The notes beneath the pieces were generated by a model. It saw nothing but the letters and a program-made list of their open reading frames with translations, was not told where the DNA came from and ran no database searches. DNA of 64,000 nucleotides, taken from contig NZ_CP059600.1 of assembly GCF_022369475.1 (NCBI RefSeq), positions 744,001 through 808,000 on the forward strand. The letters run 5' to 3'. This DNA comes from Campylobacter sp. RM12651. GTDB lineage: Bacteria; Campylobacterota; Campylobacteria; Campylobacterales; Campylobacteraceae. Every line of letters starts with the position of its first letter. The first letter of the stretch is position 1. A program made the translations under genes and the position numbers. Positions 44,596 through 53,466 of this stretch are shown in pieces.

Positions 44596-46727
44596 TAAAT
44601 ACAAAAACAGATGAATTGCTAGATTGTCTAGTTATTCTTACTAAGCTTTATAACAATCCTTATAGTGCCGAAGCACTTACGGCTGGGTTGCCTTATGATA
44701 AAAATTTAGGCGGTATAGAGCTATTTTCAAAAAATAATAAAAAATCTCTTTTTAGTAGAGCTGCAAAAAGAGCTGGTTTTGCTAGCACATTAGTGAAAAA
44801 AGATTTAAAAGATATTCCTAATTTAGTATTGCCTTGTATTTTAATGCTAAAAGACCAAAAAGCATGTATTTTACAAAGTTTTCAAGATAATGATAAATTA
44901 AGTATTATTTTTCCAGGATTTGATGGTGCAGCTACATTGGTTAGCAAAGCAGAAATTGAAGAAGAATATTTAGGCTATGCTTTTTATTTAAAAAGAGAAT
45001 TTGTTATTAAAAATGAAATAAATAATCTTAAAAATAACCCTAATGAGCATTGGTTTTGGGATACGCTTAAAAAATCAAAATCAATTTATGTAGATGTTTT
45101 ACTAGCTTCATTTATCATAAACTTATTTGTTTTAGCAGGTCCGCTTTTTACAATGAATGTTTATGATAGGGTTGTGCCTAATAATGCAATTGAGACTTTA
45201 TGGGTTTTAGCTTTAGGAGTATTTGTTGTTTATACAATTGATATGATTATTAAATTAGTTAGAGCTTATTTTTTAGAAACAGCTTCAAAAAAGAGCGATA
45301 TTATTATGAGCTCATTAATTTATGAAAGAGTGTTGGATATTAAATTAAGTTCTAGACCTGCTAGTGTTGGTTCTTTTGCACAAAATCTAAAAGAATTTGA
45401 TACGCTTAAAAGTTTTTTTGCAAATGCTAGTATTGCTGCTATTGTGGATTTGCCATTTTGTATAATATTTTTAGCAACAATTTATTTTCTAGCAGGGCAT
45501 TTAGTAGTAGTTCCTGTTGTTGTGATGATACTTATTTTAATTTATACATTTAGTATTAGAAAACCTTTACAAACTTCAATAGAAAGCACATATCAAGCAA
45601 GTGCATTTAAAAATGGTGTTTTAATTGAGAGTTTAAATACACTTGAGACAATTAAGACTTTAGGTGCAGCATCTTCTTCTCAATGGATATACGAAGAAGC
45701 AACAGGAGAAATTGCTAATAAAAGTATAAAAAATAAATTATTATCTAGTTCTATTCCTATGGTTACAGGGTTTTTAGTTCAATTTAACACTATTGCTATT
45801 GTTGTATTAGGTGTTTATATGATTAAGGATATGGAGCTTAGTATGGGTGGTCTTGTTGCTAGTGTGATTTTAAGTTCTCGTGCAATATCTCCTATGGGTC
45901 AGGTAGCTTCTCTTATATCAAATTACGAGCAGACTAAAACAGCTTATAAGAGCCTTAATGATATTATGAATATGCCAGTAGAGCGTGAAAATGGCAAAAA
46001 ATTCGTAAGAAGAAATAATTTCTTAGGTGGTATTGAGTTTAAAAATGTTTCATTTGCTTATCCAGAAGCTAAAAAAGAATCTTTAAGTGATGTTAGCTTT
46101 AAAATTAATGCTGGAGAAAAAGTTGCAATTATCGGTAAAAATGGTAGTGGAAAAACAACTATAGAAAAATTAATTATGGGACTTTATGAGCCAAGTAAAG
46201 GTAGTATTCATGTAGATGGTATTGATATTGAGCAAATTGACCCAGTGGATTTAAGAGAGCATATTGGCTATGTTTCTCAAGATATTATGCTATTTAAAGG
46301 CACTTTAAGAGAAAATATAGTTTATAAAGCACCTTATGCAAGTGATGAAGAAATTATAAAAGCTGCAAATATTTCTTGCGTTAGTGAATTTGTAAATTCT
46401 CACCCACTTGGATTTGATATGCCTGTTTATGAGCGTGGAGAAGGTATAAGTGGGGGTCAAAGACAAGCTATTGCAATATCAAGAGCGTTTATAACAAATA
46501 CACCTATTATGCTACTAGATGAGCCAACAAATCAAATAGATACTCAAACAGAAGCAAAAGTTATAAATAATTTAAAAGAAGCTTGCAAAGATAAAACATT
46601 AATAGTAATTACTCATAAACAATCACTTCTTAATCTAGTTGATAGAATAATTGTAATTGATAATGCTAAGGTAGTTTTAGATGGAAGTAAAGAAGAAGTT
46701 TTAGCAAAGTTAGGAGCTAGTAAATGA
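44592..46727 (+). CDS. lapB: LapB-type type I secretion ABC transporter
   Basis: A 711-residue ABC exporter. It has an N-terminal C39-like domain without obvious protease function (about 1-140, DELLDCLVILTKLYNNPYSAEALTAGLPY), as is usual for adhesin exporters. A six-helix transmembrane domain follows (about 165-440). The nucleotide-binding domain has IGKNGSGKTT (Walker A), GISGGQRQAIAISRAF (signature) and PIMLLDEPTNQID (Walker B). It would power export of a large RTX-like adhesin through LapC and LapE. Confidence 0.93.
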   Translation: MINTKTDELLDCLVILTKLYNNPYSAEALTAGLPYDKNLGGIELFSKNNKKSLFSRAAKRAGFASTLVKKDLKDIPNLVLPCILMLKDQKACILQSFQDNDKLSIIFPGFDGAATLVSKAEIEEEYLGYAFYLKREFVIKNEINNLKNNPNEHWFWDTLKKSKSIYVDVLLASFIINLFVLAGPLFTMNVYDRVVPNNAIETLWVLALGVFVVYTIDMIIKLVRAYFLETASKKSDIIMSSLIYERVLDIKLSSRPASVGSFAQNLKEFDTLKSFFANASIAAIVDLPFCIIFLATIYFLAGHLVVVPVVVMILILIYTFSIRKPLQTSIESTYQASAFKNGVLIESLNTLETIKTLGAASSSQWIYEEATGEIANKSIKNKLLSSSIPMVTGFLVQFNTIAIVVLGVYMIKDMELSMGGLVASVILSSRAISPMGQVASLISNYEQTKTAYKSLNDIMNMPVERENGKKFVRRNNFLGGIEFKNVSFAYPEAKKESLSDVSFKINAGEKVAIIGKNGSGKTTIEKLIMGLYEPSKGSIHVDGIDIEQIDPVDLREHIGYVSQDIMLFKGTLRENIVYKAPYASDEEIIKAANISCVSEFVNSHPLGFDMPVYERGEGISGGQRQAIAISRAFITNTPIMLLDEPTNQIDTQTEAKVINNLKEACKDKTLIVITHKQSLLNLVDRIIVIDNAKVVLDGSKEEVLAKLGASK

Positions 46728-48016
46728 AAAACTATACAAAAGATGATTTAGATTTTATGAATAGCTTATCACAAGCTGTATTATCAAAAAGCTCTCAAAA
46801 AACAAAAACTATGCTTTATATAATTATTACTTGTGTAATTGGTTTGATTGCTTGGATGAGTGTAGCAGAGATTGATGAGATTACAAGGGGGCAGGGCAAG
46901 GTAGTACCTAGTGGTCAAAACCAAGTAGTTCAAAACCTAGAAGGTGGTATAGTTCAAGAATTATTAGTAAGAGAAGGTGATGTTGTAAAAAAAGGTCAAG
47001 TATTACTTAAGATTGATAATAAAAGTTTTGAGAGTTCTTTAGGCGAGAGTGAAGTAAAAATTAGTGAGCTTTTGGCTAAAAAAATTAGGCTTTTTGCTCA
47101 AGCAAATAGTAAAGAATTTGATATTAGTATTTTAAGCGAAGATGAAGTAAATAAAATTTTCCCACAGACTTTAAAAAACGAACAAAGTTTATATGAGAGT
47201 AATATAGAGCAATTAAAAGAAAAAATTTCTCAAAAAGAAAGCGAAATAAAGGAACTAAAATCAAAAATCAACCATCTAAGCACGAGTTATAATTTAGTAT
47301 CTAAACAAAATGATTTAACTTATAGTCTTTATAAAAAAGGTAGTGTAAGTGAAGTTGAATATTTACAAATTAGCAGACAATTAAATGATATTAGGGGAGA
47401 ATTATCTCAAGCAAGATTATCGCTACCTAAATTAGAAGCTACATTAAATGAAATAAGATTAGGTTTTATTAATGATTCTAAAAAAGAATTAAATGAAACA
47501 AATGCTGAAATTGCTAGAATTAATAAAAGCCAAATAGGTCTTGATGATAGGGTTGATAGAACCTTAGTAAAAAGCCCTGTAAATGGTATAGTTTCAAAGC
47601 TTAATGTTCATACTGTTTCAGGAGTAATCAAGCCAGGTGAAAATATAGCTGAAATAGTTCCACTTGATGATAGATTGATTGCTGAAGTTAAGGTTAAACC
47701 TGCTGATGTGGCATTTTTAAGAGAAGGTTTAAGAGCTATTATTAAGGTAAGTGCTTATGATTTTAGTATTTATGGCGGACTTGAAGGACAAGTTATGCAA
47801 ATTAGTGCCGATACAGAAACCAATGATAAAGGAGAGAGTTTTTATTTAGTAAAAATCGTAACAGAAAAAAATCATCTAGGAACAGATGAGCACCCACTAA
47901 ATATTAAGGTGGGTATGATAGTAAATGCTGATATTGTTACTGGTAAAAAGACTATATTAGATTATTTATTAAAACCAATATTTAAAACCAAACAAAATGC
48001 TTTAAGGGAAAGATAA
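46724..48016 (+). CDS. lapC: LapC/HlyD-type membrane fusion protein
   Basis: A 430-residue periplasmic adaptor. A single TM segment (about 28-46) is followed by the HlyD signature TRGQGKVVPSGQNQVVQNLEGGIVQELLVREGDVVKKGQVLLKID. A long coiled coil (about 145-270) and the returning lipoyl/barrel part VKSPVNGIVSKLNVHTVSGVIKPGENIAEIVP follow. It bridges the ABC transporter and the TolC-like channel. It overlaps lapB by four bases and touches the regulator gene by one base. Confidence 0.94.
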   Translation: MKNYTKDDLDFMNSLSQAVLSKSSQKTKTMLYIIITCVIGLIAWMSVAEIDEITRGQGKVVPSGQNQVVQNLEGGIVQELLVREGDVVKKGQVLLKIDNKSFESSLGESEVKISELLAKKIRLFAQANSKEFDISILSEDEVNKIFPQTLKNEQSLYESNIEQLKEKISQKESEIKELKSKINHLSTSYNLVSKQNDLTYSLYKKGSVSEVEYLQISRQLNDIRGELSQARLSLPKLEATLNEIRLGFINDSKKELNETNAEIARINKSQIGLDDRVDRTLVKSPVNGIVSKLNVHTVSGVIKPGENIAEIVPLDDRLIAEVKVKPADVAFLREGLRAIIKVSAYDFSIYGGLEGQVMQISADTETNDKGESFYLVKIVTEKNHLGTDEHPLNIKVGMIVNADIVTGKKTILDYLLKPIFKTKQNALRER

Positions 48017-48603
48017 TGCAAATAATTATAAATGTAGAAGATAAAGAGCTAAGAACTTATTTAGAAGAAATATTGAATGATTTTAATGTATATTCAACAA
48101 ATTATTTAGATGTAATAATAGCTAAATACAAAGATGCTAATGTTATAATTTGCGATAATATTGATAGTATAAAAGAATTATCAAAATATAATTTTAAATG
48201 TCTAGCTATATCAAAAAATCCAAATTTTATAGAATCTCAAGCGTTTTTAAATGGCAATGCTAAAGGGTATGCAAACGCAAGAATGCAAAAAATTCACTTT
48301 ATAGATGCAATTAATTGTATTAGTAATGGCGGTATATGGTTATTGCCTGATATTATTAGTAATATGATAAGTCTTATTAATCAAAGCTATAAACAAGATA
48401 ATAATGATTTATATGAATTATTAACTGATAGAGAAAAAGTAGTTGCAAATTATATAAAAGATGGATTAAACAACGCACAAATTGCTAATATTTTGCAGCT
48501 TAGTGAAAGAACTATAAAGGCTATAACTTCAACTATTTATCAAAAAGTAGGGGTTAAGAATAGAATTCAATTCGTAATGGCTTTAAAAAATATTGATAAA
48601 TAA
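48016..48603 (+). CDS. LuxR/NarL-type regulator with an atypical receiver
   Basis: A 195-residue protein with a C-terminal LuxR helix-turn-helix (about 135-195, LLTDREKVVANYIKDGLNNAQIANILQLSERTIKAITSTIYQKVGV). The N-terminal receiver-like domain keeps a candidate Asp in VIICDNID, but the switch and Lys regions (KGYANARMQK) are poorly conserved, so phosphorylation is uncertain. It is the last gene of the Lap operon and a likely regulator of it or of the unseen adhesin gene. No histidine kinase is adjacent. Confidence 0.83.
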   Translation: MQIIINVEDKELRTYLEEILNDFNVYSTNYLDVIIAKYKDANVIICDNIDSIKELSKYNFKCLAISKNPNFIESQAFLNGNAKGYANARMQKIHFIDAINCISNGGIWLLPDIISNMISLINQSYKQDNNDLYELLTDREKVVANYIKDGLNNAQIANILQLSERTIKAITSTIYQKVGVKNRIQFVMALKNIDK

Positions 48604-48611
48604 ATATAAAG

Positions 48612-48641
48612 TCCTATTTTAAATTCTTGTTTAAAATAGGA
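48612..48641 (+). terminator. Terminator of the Lap operon
   Basis: Twelve-base perfect arms (TCCTATTTTAAA and its complement) with a six-base loop start nine bases after the regulator stop; the downstream bases are moderately T-rich. Confidence 0.75.
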
Positions 48642-48757
48642 TTAAAATTGTATTCTTTTAGTTAATATTTTTAATTAATAATTATTATTACTTAAGTTTT
48701 ATTTAACTTTGTTTATTTATACTACGCCTTTTTAAATTATTACAAAAAAGGATTTAA

Positions 48758-50710
48758 ATGAAACTATCACAAAAAATTTCCATATATCTTACCGCAGTTT
48801 TAATAATTGCATCAGTAATTTTAACTTCATACGAATTAAATAGAGTTAAAACTATTATTAATTCAAATTACAATGAATTAAATAGAAATGATATAACTTT
48901 AAAGAATTTGTATATAAATTCTTATATAGATGTAAAATTAAATAATATTAAAAAAATTGCTAAAAAATTTGAAGAAGCAAAAGATGTAAGCCCAAATTTT
49001 ATTAAGCAAATAATAGAAGATGATAATAAGATTTTAGATTTTAAAGGTTTATTTGTAGGTTTAACAAATGGCGATGTTTATAAGGCTGAATCTGATTTAA
49101 CTTTTAGATTAATCCCTAATTTTGATGGTAGAACTATAGCTTGGTATAAAGAAGCTTTAGAATTAAAACAAGCAAATTTATCTTCAGTATATCAAGATGT
49201 TTCAAGTAAAAAATCAGCTACAACTATTTTTGCACCTGTAGTAATTGATAATAAAATAGTAGCTGTTGTTGGTGGTAATATTTTAATTGATGATTTTAGC
49301 GATGAGATTACTAGAGCAAATTCTTTAAAAAATTCTAGCACTATAATTTTAGATAAAAATGATGAGATTATTTCAAGTTCTAATAAAGATGATTTAGGAA
49401 ATCCTGAATGGAAAAAAGAATTTGTAAGTAAATTACAAAATTATTATAAAAATGATAATAGTGGTAATTTTATATTTAATAAAAACGATAAAGAATATAT
49501 AGCTTATTGTTTAGAAGATAAATTAACAGGATATGATGTTTGCTCAATTATGCCAAAGGCAAATATTGATGATACTATTCACAATAGTATGATGAATTCA
49601 ATTTATGAGTTTATAATATTTATTATTGTAGTTATAGGAATTTTATACTATTTAATCAAAAAATCTTTAAATCCTATGATTGCTATGCAAAATGGTTTAA
49701 CTGAATTTTTTGAATTTTTAAATTATGAAAAAAATGATGCTAACAAAATCGCAATCACTTCTAAAGACGAATTTGGCTCTATGGCAAAAGCAATCAATGA
49801 TAATATAGAAAAAACTAAATTATCTTTATTAAAAGATGAAGAAGCAGTAGAACAAAGCGTTCAAACAGCAGCAGCAATTGAAAGCGGAGATTTAAAAGCA
49901 AGAATTACTCTAAATCCTGCAAACCCACAATTAATTGAATTAAAAAATGTCTTAAATAAAATGCTTGATACTTTAGAAGAAAAAGTTGGAGCTAATACAA
50001 ACTCAATTGAAAAGATATTTGATGAATATAGCCAAAACGACTTTAGAAATGAAATAAAAAATGCTAAAGGTAGAGTAGAACTTGCAACTAATATGTTAGG
50101 TAAGCAAATAAGAGATATGTTAAAAACAAATCTTGAAACTGCAAGAAACCTACAAGATAAATCTAAAATACTAAAAACAAGTGTTAGTGATATAAACGAA
50201 GGTGCAAGAAAGCAAGCAAGTAGCTTACAAGAAAGTGCAGCAGCAGTAGAAGAGATGAGTGCATCTATGCATGCAGTAAATCAAAAATCAAACGAAGTTA
50301 TTAAAAACGGAGAAGATATTAAAAATGTTATTACTATGATTAAAGATATAGCAGAACAAATTAATCTACTTGCACTTAATGCTGCAATAGAAGCAGCACG
50401 TGCAGGTGAGCATGGGCGTGGGTTTGCTGTAGTTGCTGATGAAGTAAGAAAACTAGCTGAAAGCACTCAAAAATCACTAACAGAAATAGAAGCAAGTGTT
50501 AATGTATTAACTCAAGGTATAAATGATATGAGTGAAAGCATTAAAGAACAAACTCAAGCAATATCTCAAATAAATGAAGCAATAAGTAGTATAGATGAGC
50601 TAACACGTGCTAATGTAGTAGTAGCTGATAATACTAATAAAATATCAGATGAAGTAGATTTAATGGCTAGCATTGCTGTTGAAGCTGTTATGAAGAATAA
50701 GTTTGAGTAA
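48758..50710 (+). CDS. Methyl-accepting chemotaxis protein, dCache-type
   Basis: A 650-residue transmembrane chemoreceptor. TM1 is at about 7-25, then a periplasmic double-Cache-like sensor to about 280 with [14 protein letters not shown] and [22 protein letters not shown]2 is at about 284-303, a HAMP-like region follows, and the signalling hairpin has the invariant tip [36 protein letters not shown]. Cache domains of this type bind amino or carboxylic acids. It is a monocistronic gene downstream of the Lap terminator. Confidence 0.94.
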   Translation: MKLSQKISIYLTAVLIIASVILTSYELNRVKTIINSNYNELNRNDITLKNLYINSYIDVKLNNIKKIAKKFEEAKDVSPNFIKQIIEDDNKILDFKGLFVGLTNGDVYKAESDLTFRLIPNFDGRTIAWYKEALELKQANLSSVYQDVSSKKSATTIFAPVVIDNKIVAVVGGNILIDDFSDEITRANSLKNSSTIILDKNDEIISSSNKDDLGNPEWKKEFVSKLQNYYKNDNSGNFIFNKNDKEYIAYCLEDKLTGYDVCSIMPKANIDDTIHNSMMNSIYEFIIFIIVVIGILYYLIKKSLNPMIAMQNGLTEFFEFLNYEKNDANKIAITSKDEFGSMAKAINDNIEKTKLSLLKDEEAVEQSVQTAAAIESGDLKARITLNPANPQLIELKNVLNKMLDTLEEKVGANTNSIEKIFDEYSQNDFRNEIKNAKGRVELATNMLGKQIRDMLKTNLETARNLQDKSKILKTSVSDINEGARKQASSLQESAAAVEEMSASMHAVNQKSNEVIKNGEDIKNVITMIKDIAEQINLLALNAAIEAARAGEHGRGFAVVADEVRKLAESTQKSLTEIEASVNVLTQGINDMSESIKEQTQAISQINEAISSIDELTRANVVVADNTNKISDEVDLMASIAVEAVMKNKFE

Positions 50711-50827
50711 TAAAATTTATTTCACGATAATAAATTTACAAAAATATAATATCTCTATTTTACAATAATGAAGATATTATAAAATTATTTTTTGATACAA
50801 AAATATCTAAAAAAAGATTGGGGAAAA

Positions 50828-51319
50828 ATGGAAAAGGAACTATTAGATAATGACTTTATAGTTAGTAAAACAGATATTAAAGGTAATATTACTTATGCTA
50901 ATGAATCTTTTTTAAAAATTATAGGTTCAACAGAAAATGAAGTTTTAAATAAGCCACATAATGTTGTAAGACATAAAGATATGCCTAAAGCAGTTTTTAG
51001 ATACTTGTGGCAACAATTAAAAGGAAGAAAAGAAGTTTATGCTTTCGTAAAAAATAGAACATTTGATGGTGGATATTATTGGGTATTTGCCAATATTAGC
51101 ATATCTTATGATTTATCTGGTAATACGATAGGATATTATTCAGTTAGAAGAAAAATAGGTAAAAAAGCTAAAGAAGTTATTATTGCTTTATATGCTAAAA
51201 TGCTTGAAGTTGAGAAAGCTCAAGGAGTTGATGCTTCTTGGAAAATTATAGAAGATATTTTGAAAAAAGAAAATAAAGGTTATAACGAATTTATGATAGG
51301 TATTCAGGGGCTAAAATGA
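50828..51319 (+). CDS. PAS domain protein, Aer/CetB-like
   Basis: About 163 residues, mostly one PAS domain: [49 protein letters not shown], then [15 protein letters not shown]. This matches the FAD-binding Aer/CetB group that senses redox state; CetB in C. jejuni is of similar size and works with a separate receptor protein. The ATG at 50828 is preferred over an upstream TTG at 50792. The stop overlaps the start of the next receptor gene (ATGA), implying a functional pair. Confidence 0.87.
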   Translation: MEKELLDNDFIVSKTDIKGNITYANESFLKIIGSTENEVLNKPHNVVRHKDMPKAVFRYLWQQLKGRKEVYAFVKNRTFDGGYYWVFANISISYDLSGNTIGYYSVRRKIGKKAKEVIIALYAKMLEVEKAQGVDASWKIIEDILKKENKGYNEFMIGIQGLK

Positions 51320-52491
51320 GTATATTTAATAAAAATAATGATGAAGCATTCAATAAAATTATAGAAGTTTTAGAGCAAACTTCAAATGGATATTTAGAAT
51401 CAAGAGTTACTGGTATAAAGGGCGAAAAATACACAATATTAGCAAATCATTTAAATAATTTGTTAGACCAAATAGAAGTGTGGCAAAGAGAAGTTGCTAG
51501 CTCTATTGAGGTTGCTTTTTCTGGTGCAACTTATAGAAATATTAATAGTGTAGGTTTAAAAGGTAGATTTAAAAGCACTGCTGATAATTTAGTAAGTGCT
51601 ATTTTAGGAATTGCAAAAAGTATAGAAACTCAACGCTTAAATGAACTTAGTATTAAGGTTCAACAAAACAACAATGATTCAGGTATAATTGATATTTTAA
51701 CAAATGGCTTAAGCACAAATCAAACTAATTTAAATAGCATTTTAAATTCTTCAAAGCAAATTGCAGATGATTCGCATACTACTCAAACTATGGTAAAAGA
51801 ATTGTCAAAAAGCTCAAATGAATTACAAAATTACATAGGTTTATTTACTGATTTAATCAATGGTCTAAATGAAAAAACAAATGAAATATCAAAAATTATT
51901 GAAATGGTAAAAGACATTACAGACCAAACTCAATTATTATCATTAAATGCTGCAATTGAAGCAGCAAGAGCAGGAGAGCATGGTCGTGGATTTGCGGTAG
52001 TTGCTGATGAAGTAAGAAAATTAGCAAATAATACAGAAGAAGCTACTAATACTATTAATTTGAATATAAATTCTTTAAAAGAAAGTGTTAAAAAGTGTTT
52101 AGAATATTCAAATCAAGTTTCAGAAATTAGCAATAAAAATCAAGAAAAAACAAATCAGTTTTTTGATACTTTAAGTTCTTATGAAAAATTATCTGAAAAT
52201 AACTTTAATAATGCTCAAAATAGTGGTAGATTGCAAAATAATTTATTTATACAAATACATTTATTACTTTATAAAGATGATGCGATTAGATGTTTGCTTA
52301 ATAAGAATTTAAAACAAAATAAATCATTAGAAGAAAACATTGCAAAATCAATTAAAAAAGAGCAAGAAGGTATATTTAAAGATATTTTAGCTTTATACGA
52401 AGAGCTTTATAATTGTGAAGAATTAGACGAGCAAGTAAGACTTGTGAAAAGATTTGATGATTTAATCTTTAATATGTGTAAAAATTGCTAG
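51316..52491 (+). CDS. Soluble methyl-accepting chemotaxis protein
   Basis: A 391-residue receptor without transmembrane segments. An N-terminal HAMP-like/linker region (about 1-130) leads to the signalling tip [35 protein letters not shown]. The C-terminal ~90 residues ([18 protein letters not shown]...) form a helical domain resembling a diverged CZB zinc-binding domain, but I cannot place its full His/Cys set. Coupled to the PAS protein by a four-base overlap, it likely mediates cytoplasmic redox or energy taxis. Confidence 0.88.
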   Translation: MSIFNKNNDEAFNKIIEVLEQTSNGYLESRVTGIKGEKYTILANHLNNLLDQIEVWQREVASSIEVAFSGATYRNINSVGLKGRFKSTADNLVSAILGIAKSIETQRLNELSIKVQQNNNDSGIIDILTNGLSTNQTNLNSILNSSKQIADDSHTTQTMVKELSKSSNELQNYIGLFTDLINGLNEKTNEISKIIEMVKDITDQTQLLSLNAAIEAARAGEHGRGFAVVADEVRKLANNTEEATNTINLNINSLKESVKKCLEYSNQVSEISNKNQEKTNQFFDTLSSYEKLSENNFNNAQNSGRLQNNLFIQIHLLLYKDDAIRCLLNKNLKQNKSLEENIAKSIKKEQEGIFKDILALYEELYNCEELDEQVRLVKRFDDLIFNMCKNC

Positions 52492-52497
52492 TTTAAA

Positions 52498-52530
52498 TAA
52501 GGAATTTAAAATAAATTTTTAAATTCCTTA
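52498..52530. terminator. Hairpin after the receptor pair
   Basis: Fourteen-base perfect arms (TAAGGAATTTAAAA and its complement) with a five-base loop, seven bases after the receptor stop. A nearly identical hairpin stands at 52741-52772. Confidence 0.7.
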
Positions 52531-52740
52531 AACCTTTAAATATATTCAATTTCGTTTTTAAAATAAATTATACTAAGAGTGATTTTATATAAATTCAAAA
52601 TCATTTCATTTCTTTTGACATTCTATAAATGAATGAAAATACTTCGGCAACAACTTTTTATATATTTAAAAGCCTATTAATAGTCCTTAAAGTTATTTTA
52701 AAACCTAATAAACCACTAAGATATTTAAAAAAACACTCAA
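52531..52740. other. Gap holding only an flhX fragment
   Basis: Between the two matching hairpins there is no complete gene. It holds the 3' remnant of an flhX copy (52601-52664) and AT-rich sequence with no other recognisable content. Confidence 0.6.
52601..52664 (-). pseudogene. Remnant of the 3' end of flhX
   Basis: Bases 52601-52645 are identical to 56096-56140, the last 14 codons and stop of flhX (AEVFSFIYRMSKEMK end). Similarity continues weakly to about 52664, with an ATG-to-ATA change and an extra A that breaks the frame, then stops. No start or upstream coding sequence is present, so this is not a gene. The two copies are direct repeats bracketing the reductase-cytochrome cassette. 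Confidence 0.88.
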
Positions 52741-52772
52741 AAGGAATTTAAAAACAAACTTTTAAATTCCTT
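52741..52772. terminator. Hairpin downstream of the cytochrome c gene
   Basis: Thirteen-base arms (AAGGAATTTAAAA and its complement) with the loop ACAAAC. It lies 39 bases beyond the end of the minus-strand cytochrome gene and would stop its transcript. The arms match those at 52498-52530. Confidence 0.7.
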
Positions 52773-52810
52773 AATCTTTTTTAGTATTTACTTACACTTT
52801 TAAAACATAC

Positions 52811-53359
52811 TCACTCATCATCGCCAGGAGCTACTCTTTGTAAGTATTTTACTACTTGATAGTATTCATTCTCATCTAAACTTGCATTATCTTGCATAGA
52901 TTTAATTGTGCTTGGCCATACATTTTTACTAAACTCATCATAAGCATGTAAAGCATGGCATATACCACATCTTTCTTCAAATAATGCCTTACCATCTTCT
53001 ATAATATCTTTATTTGTAATCTTAGTATTATCAACACTAGCTACTATCTCTACTACTTCCCAAGTATTATCATAATCATCTACTTTAGTTCCTATTACTT
53101 TAACAGCATTAGCATCATCAAGATTTACACTATTTGATAAGACACCTAAAGTATCATAAATAGCTTTTCCGCCTTTAGGACGATAGCCTGTAAGTTTTAT
53201 CTCACTTTTATTATTATCATTTTTAACTATATCAAACTTAGTTCCTATAATAATTGTTCCTATTGTTTTATTATTAATACTTAAAGGAGTGTTTTCTAAA
53301 GCATAATTATTAGCTAATAATGAGCTTGTAATTAAACTTAATAATATTAGTTTTTTCAT
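52811..53359 (-). CDS. Exported monohaem c-type cytochrome (TMAO/DMSO reductase partner)
   Basis: A 182-residue protein with signal peptide MKKLILLSLITSSLLANN. A domain of about 100 residues rich in beta strands is followed by a C-terminal monohaem site, ERCGICHALHAYDEF (C-x2-CH). A downstream methionine (SMQDN) is a possible second axial ligand. It matches Cj0265c, the electron donor of the C. jejuni periplasmic TMAO/DMSO reductase. It lies 107 bases downstream of the reductase gene, with a hairpin in between, so it may also have its own promoter. Confidence 0.88.
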   Translation of the reverse strand: MKKLILLSLITSSLLANNYALENTPLSINNKTIGTIIIGTKFDIVKNDNNKSEIKLTGYRPKGGKAIYDTLGVLSNSVNLDDANAVKVIGTKVDDYDNTWEVVEIVASVDNTKITNKDIIEDGKALFEERCGICHALHAYDEFSKNVWPSTIKSMQDNASLDENEYYQVVKYLQRVAPGDDE

Positions 53360-53410
53360 TTTTTATTATCCTTATAAATGTTTTTATACTTATTATTATT
53401 TGTTTTTATT

Positions 53411-53426
53411 ACTTATCTTAATAAGT
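53411..53426 (-). promoter_or_regulatory. Dyad upstream of the cytochrome c gene
   Basis: ACTTA-N6-TAAGT (53411-53426), 52 bases before the cytochrome start. The same arms and spacing occur upstream of the reductase gene at 55975-55990. A shared binding site for one regulator is possible but unproven. Confidence 0.35.
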
Positions 53427-53432
53427 ATTTTT

Positions 53433-53459
53433 AAAGCCTAAAATATACTTTTAGGCTTT
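53433..53459 (-). terminator. Terminator after the reductase gene
   Basis: Eleven-base perfect arms (AAAGCCTAAAA and its complement) with a five-base loop, starting seven bases beyond the stop of the minus-strand reductase gene and followed on that strand by A/T-rich sequence. Confidence 0.75.
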
Positions 53460-53466
53460 ATTTAAT

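Noticed and set aside
46888-46897. G-rich run in lapC as a second phase-variable tract
   Set aside because: It is GGGGG followed by C and then GGG, so at most five consecutive G, too short for frequent slippage.
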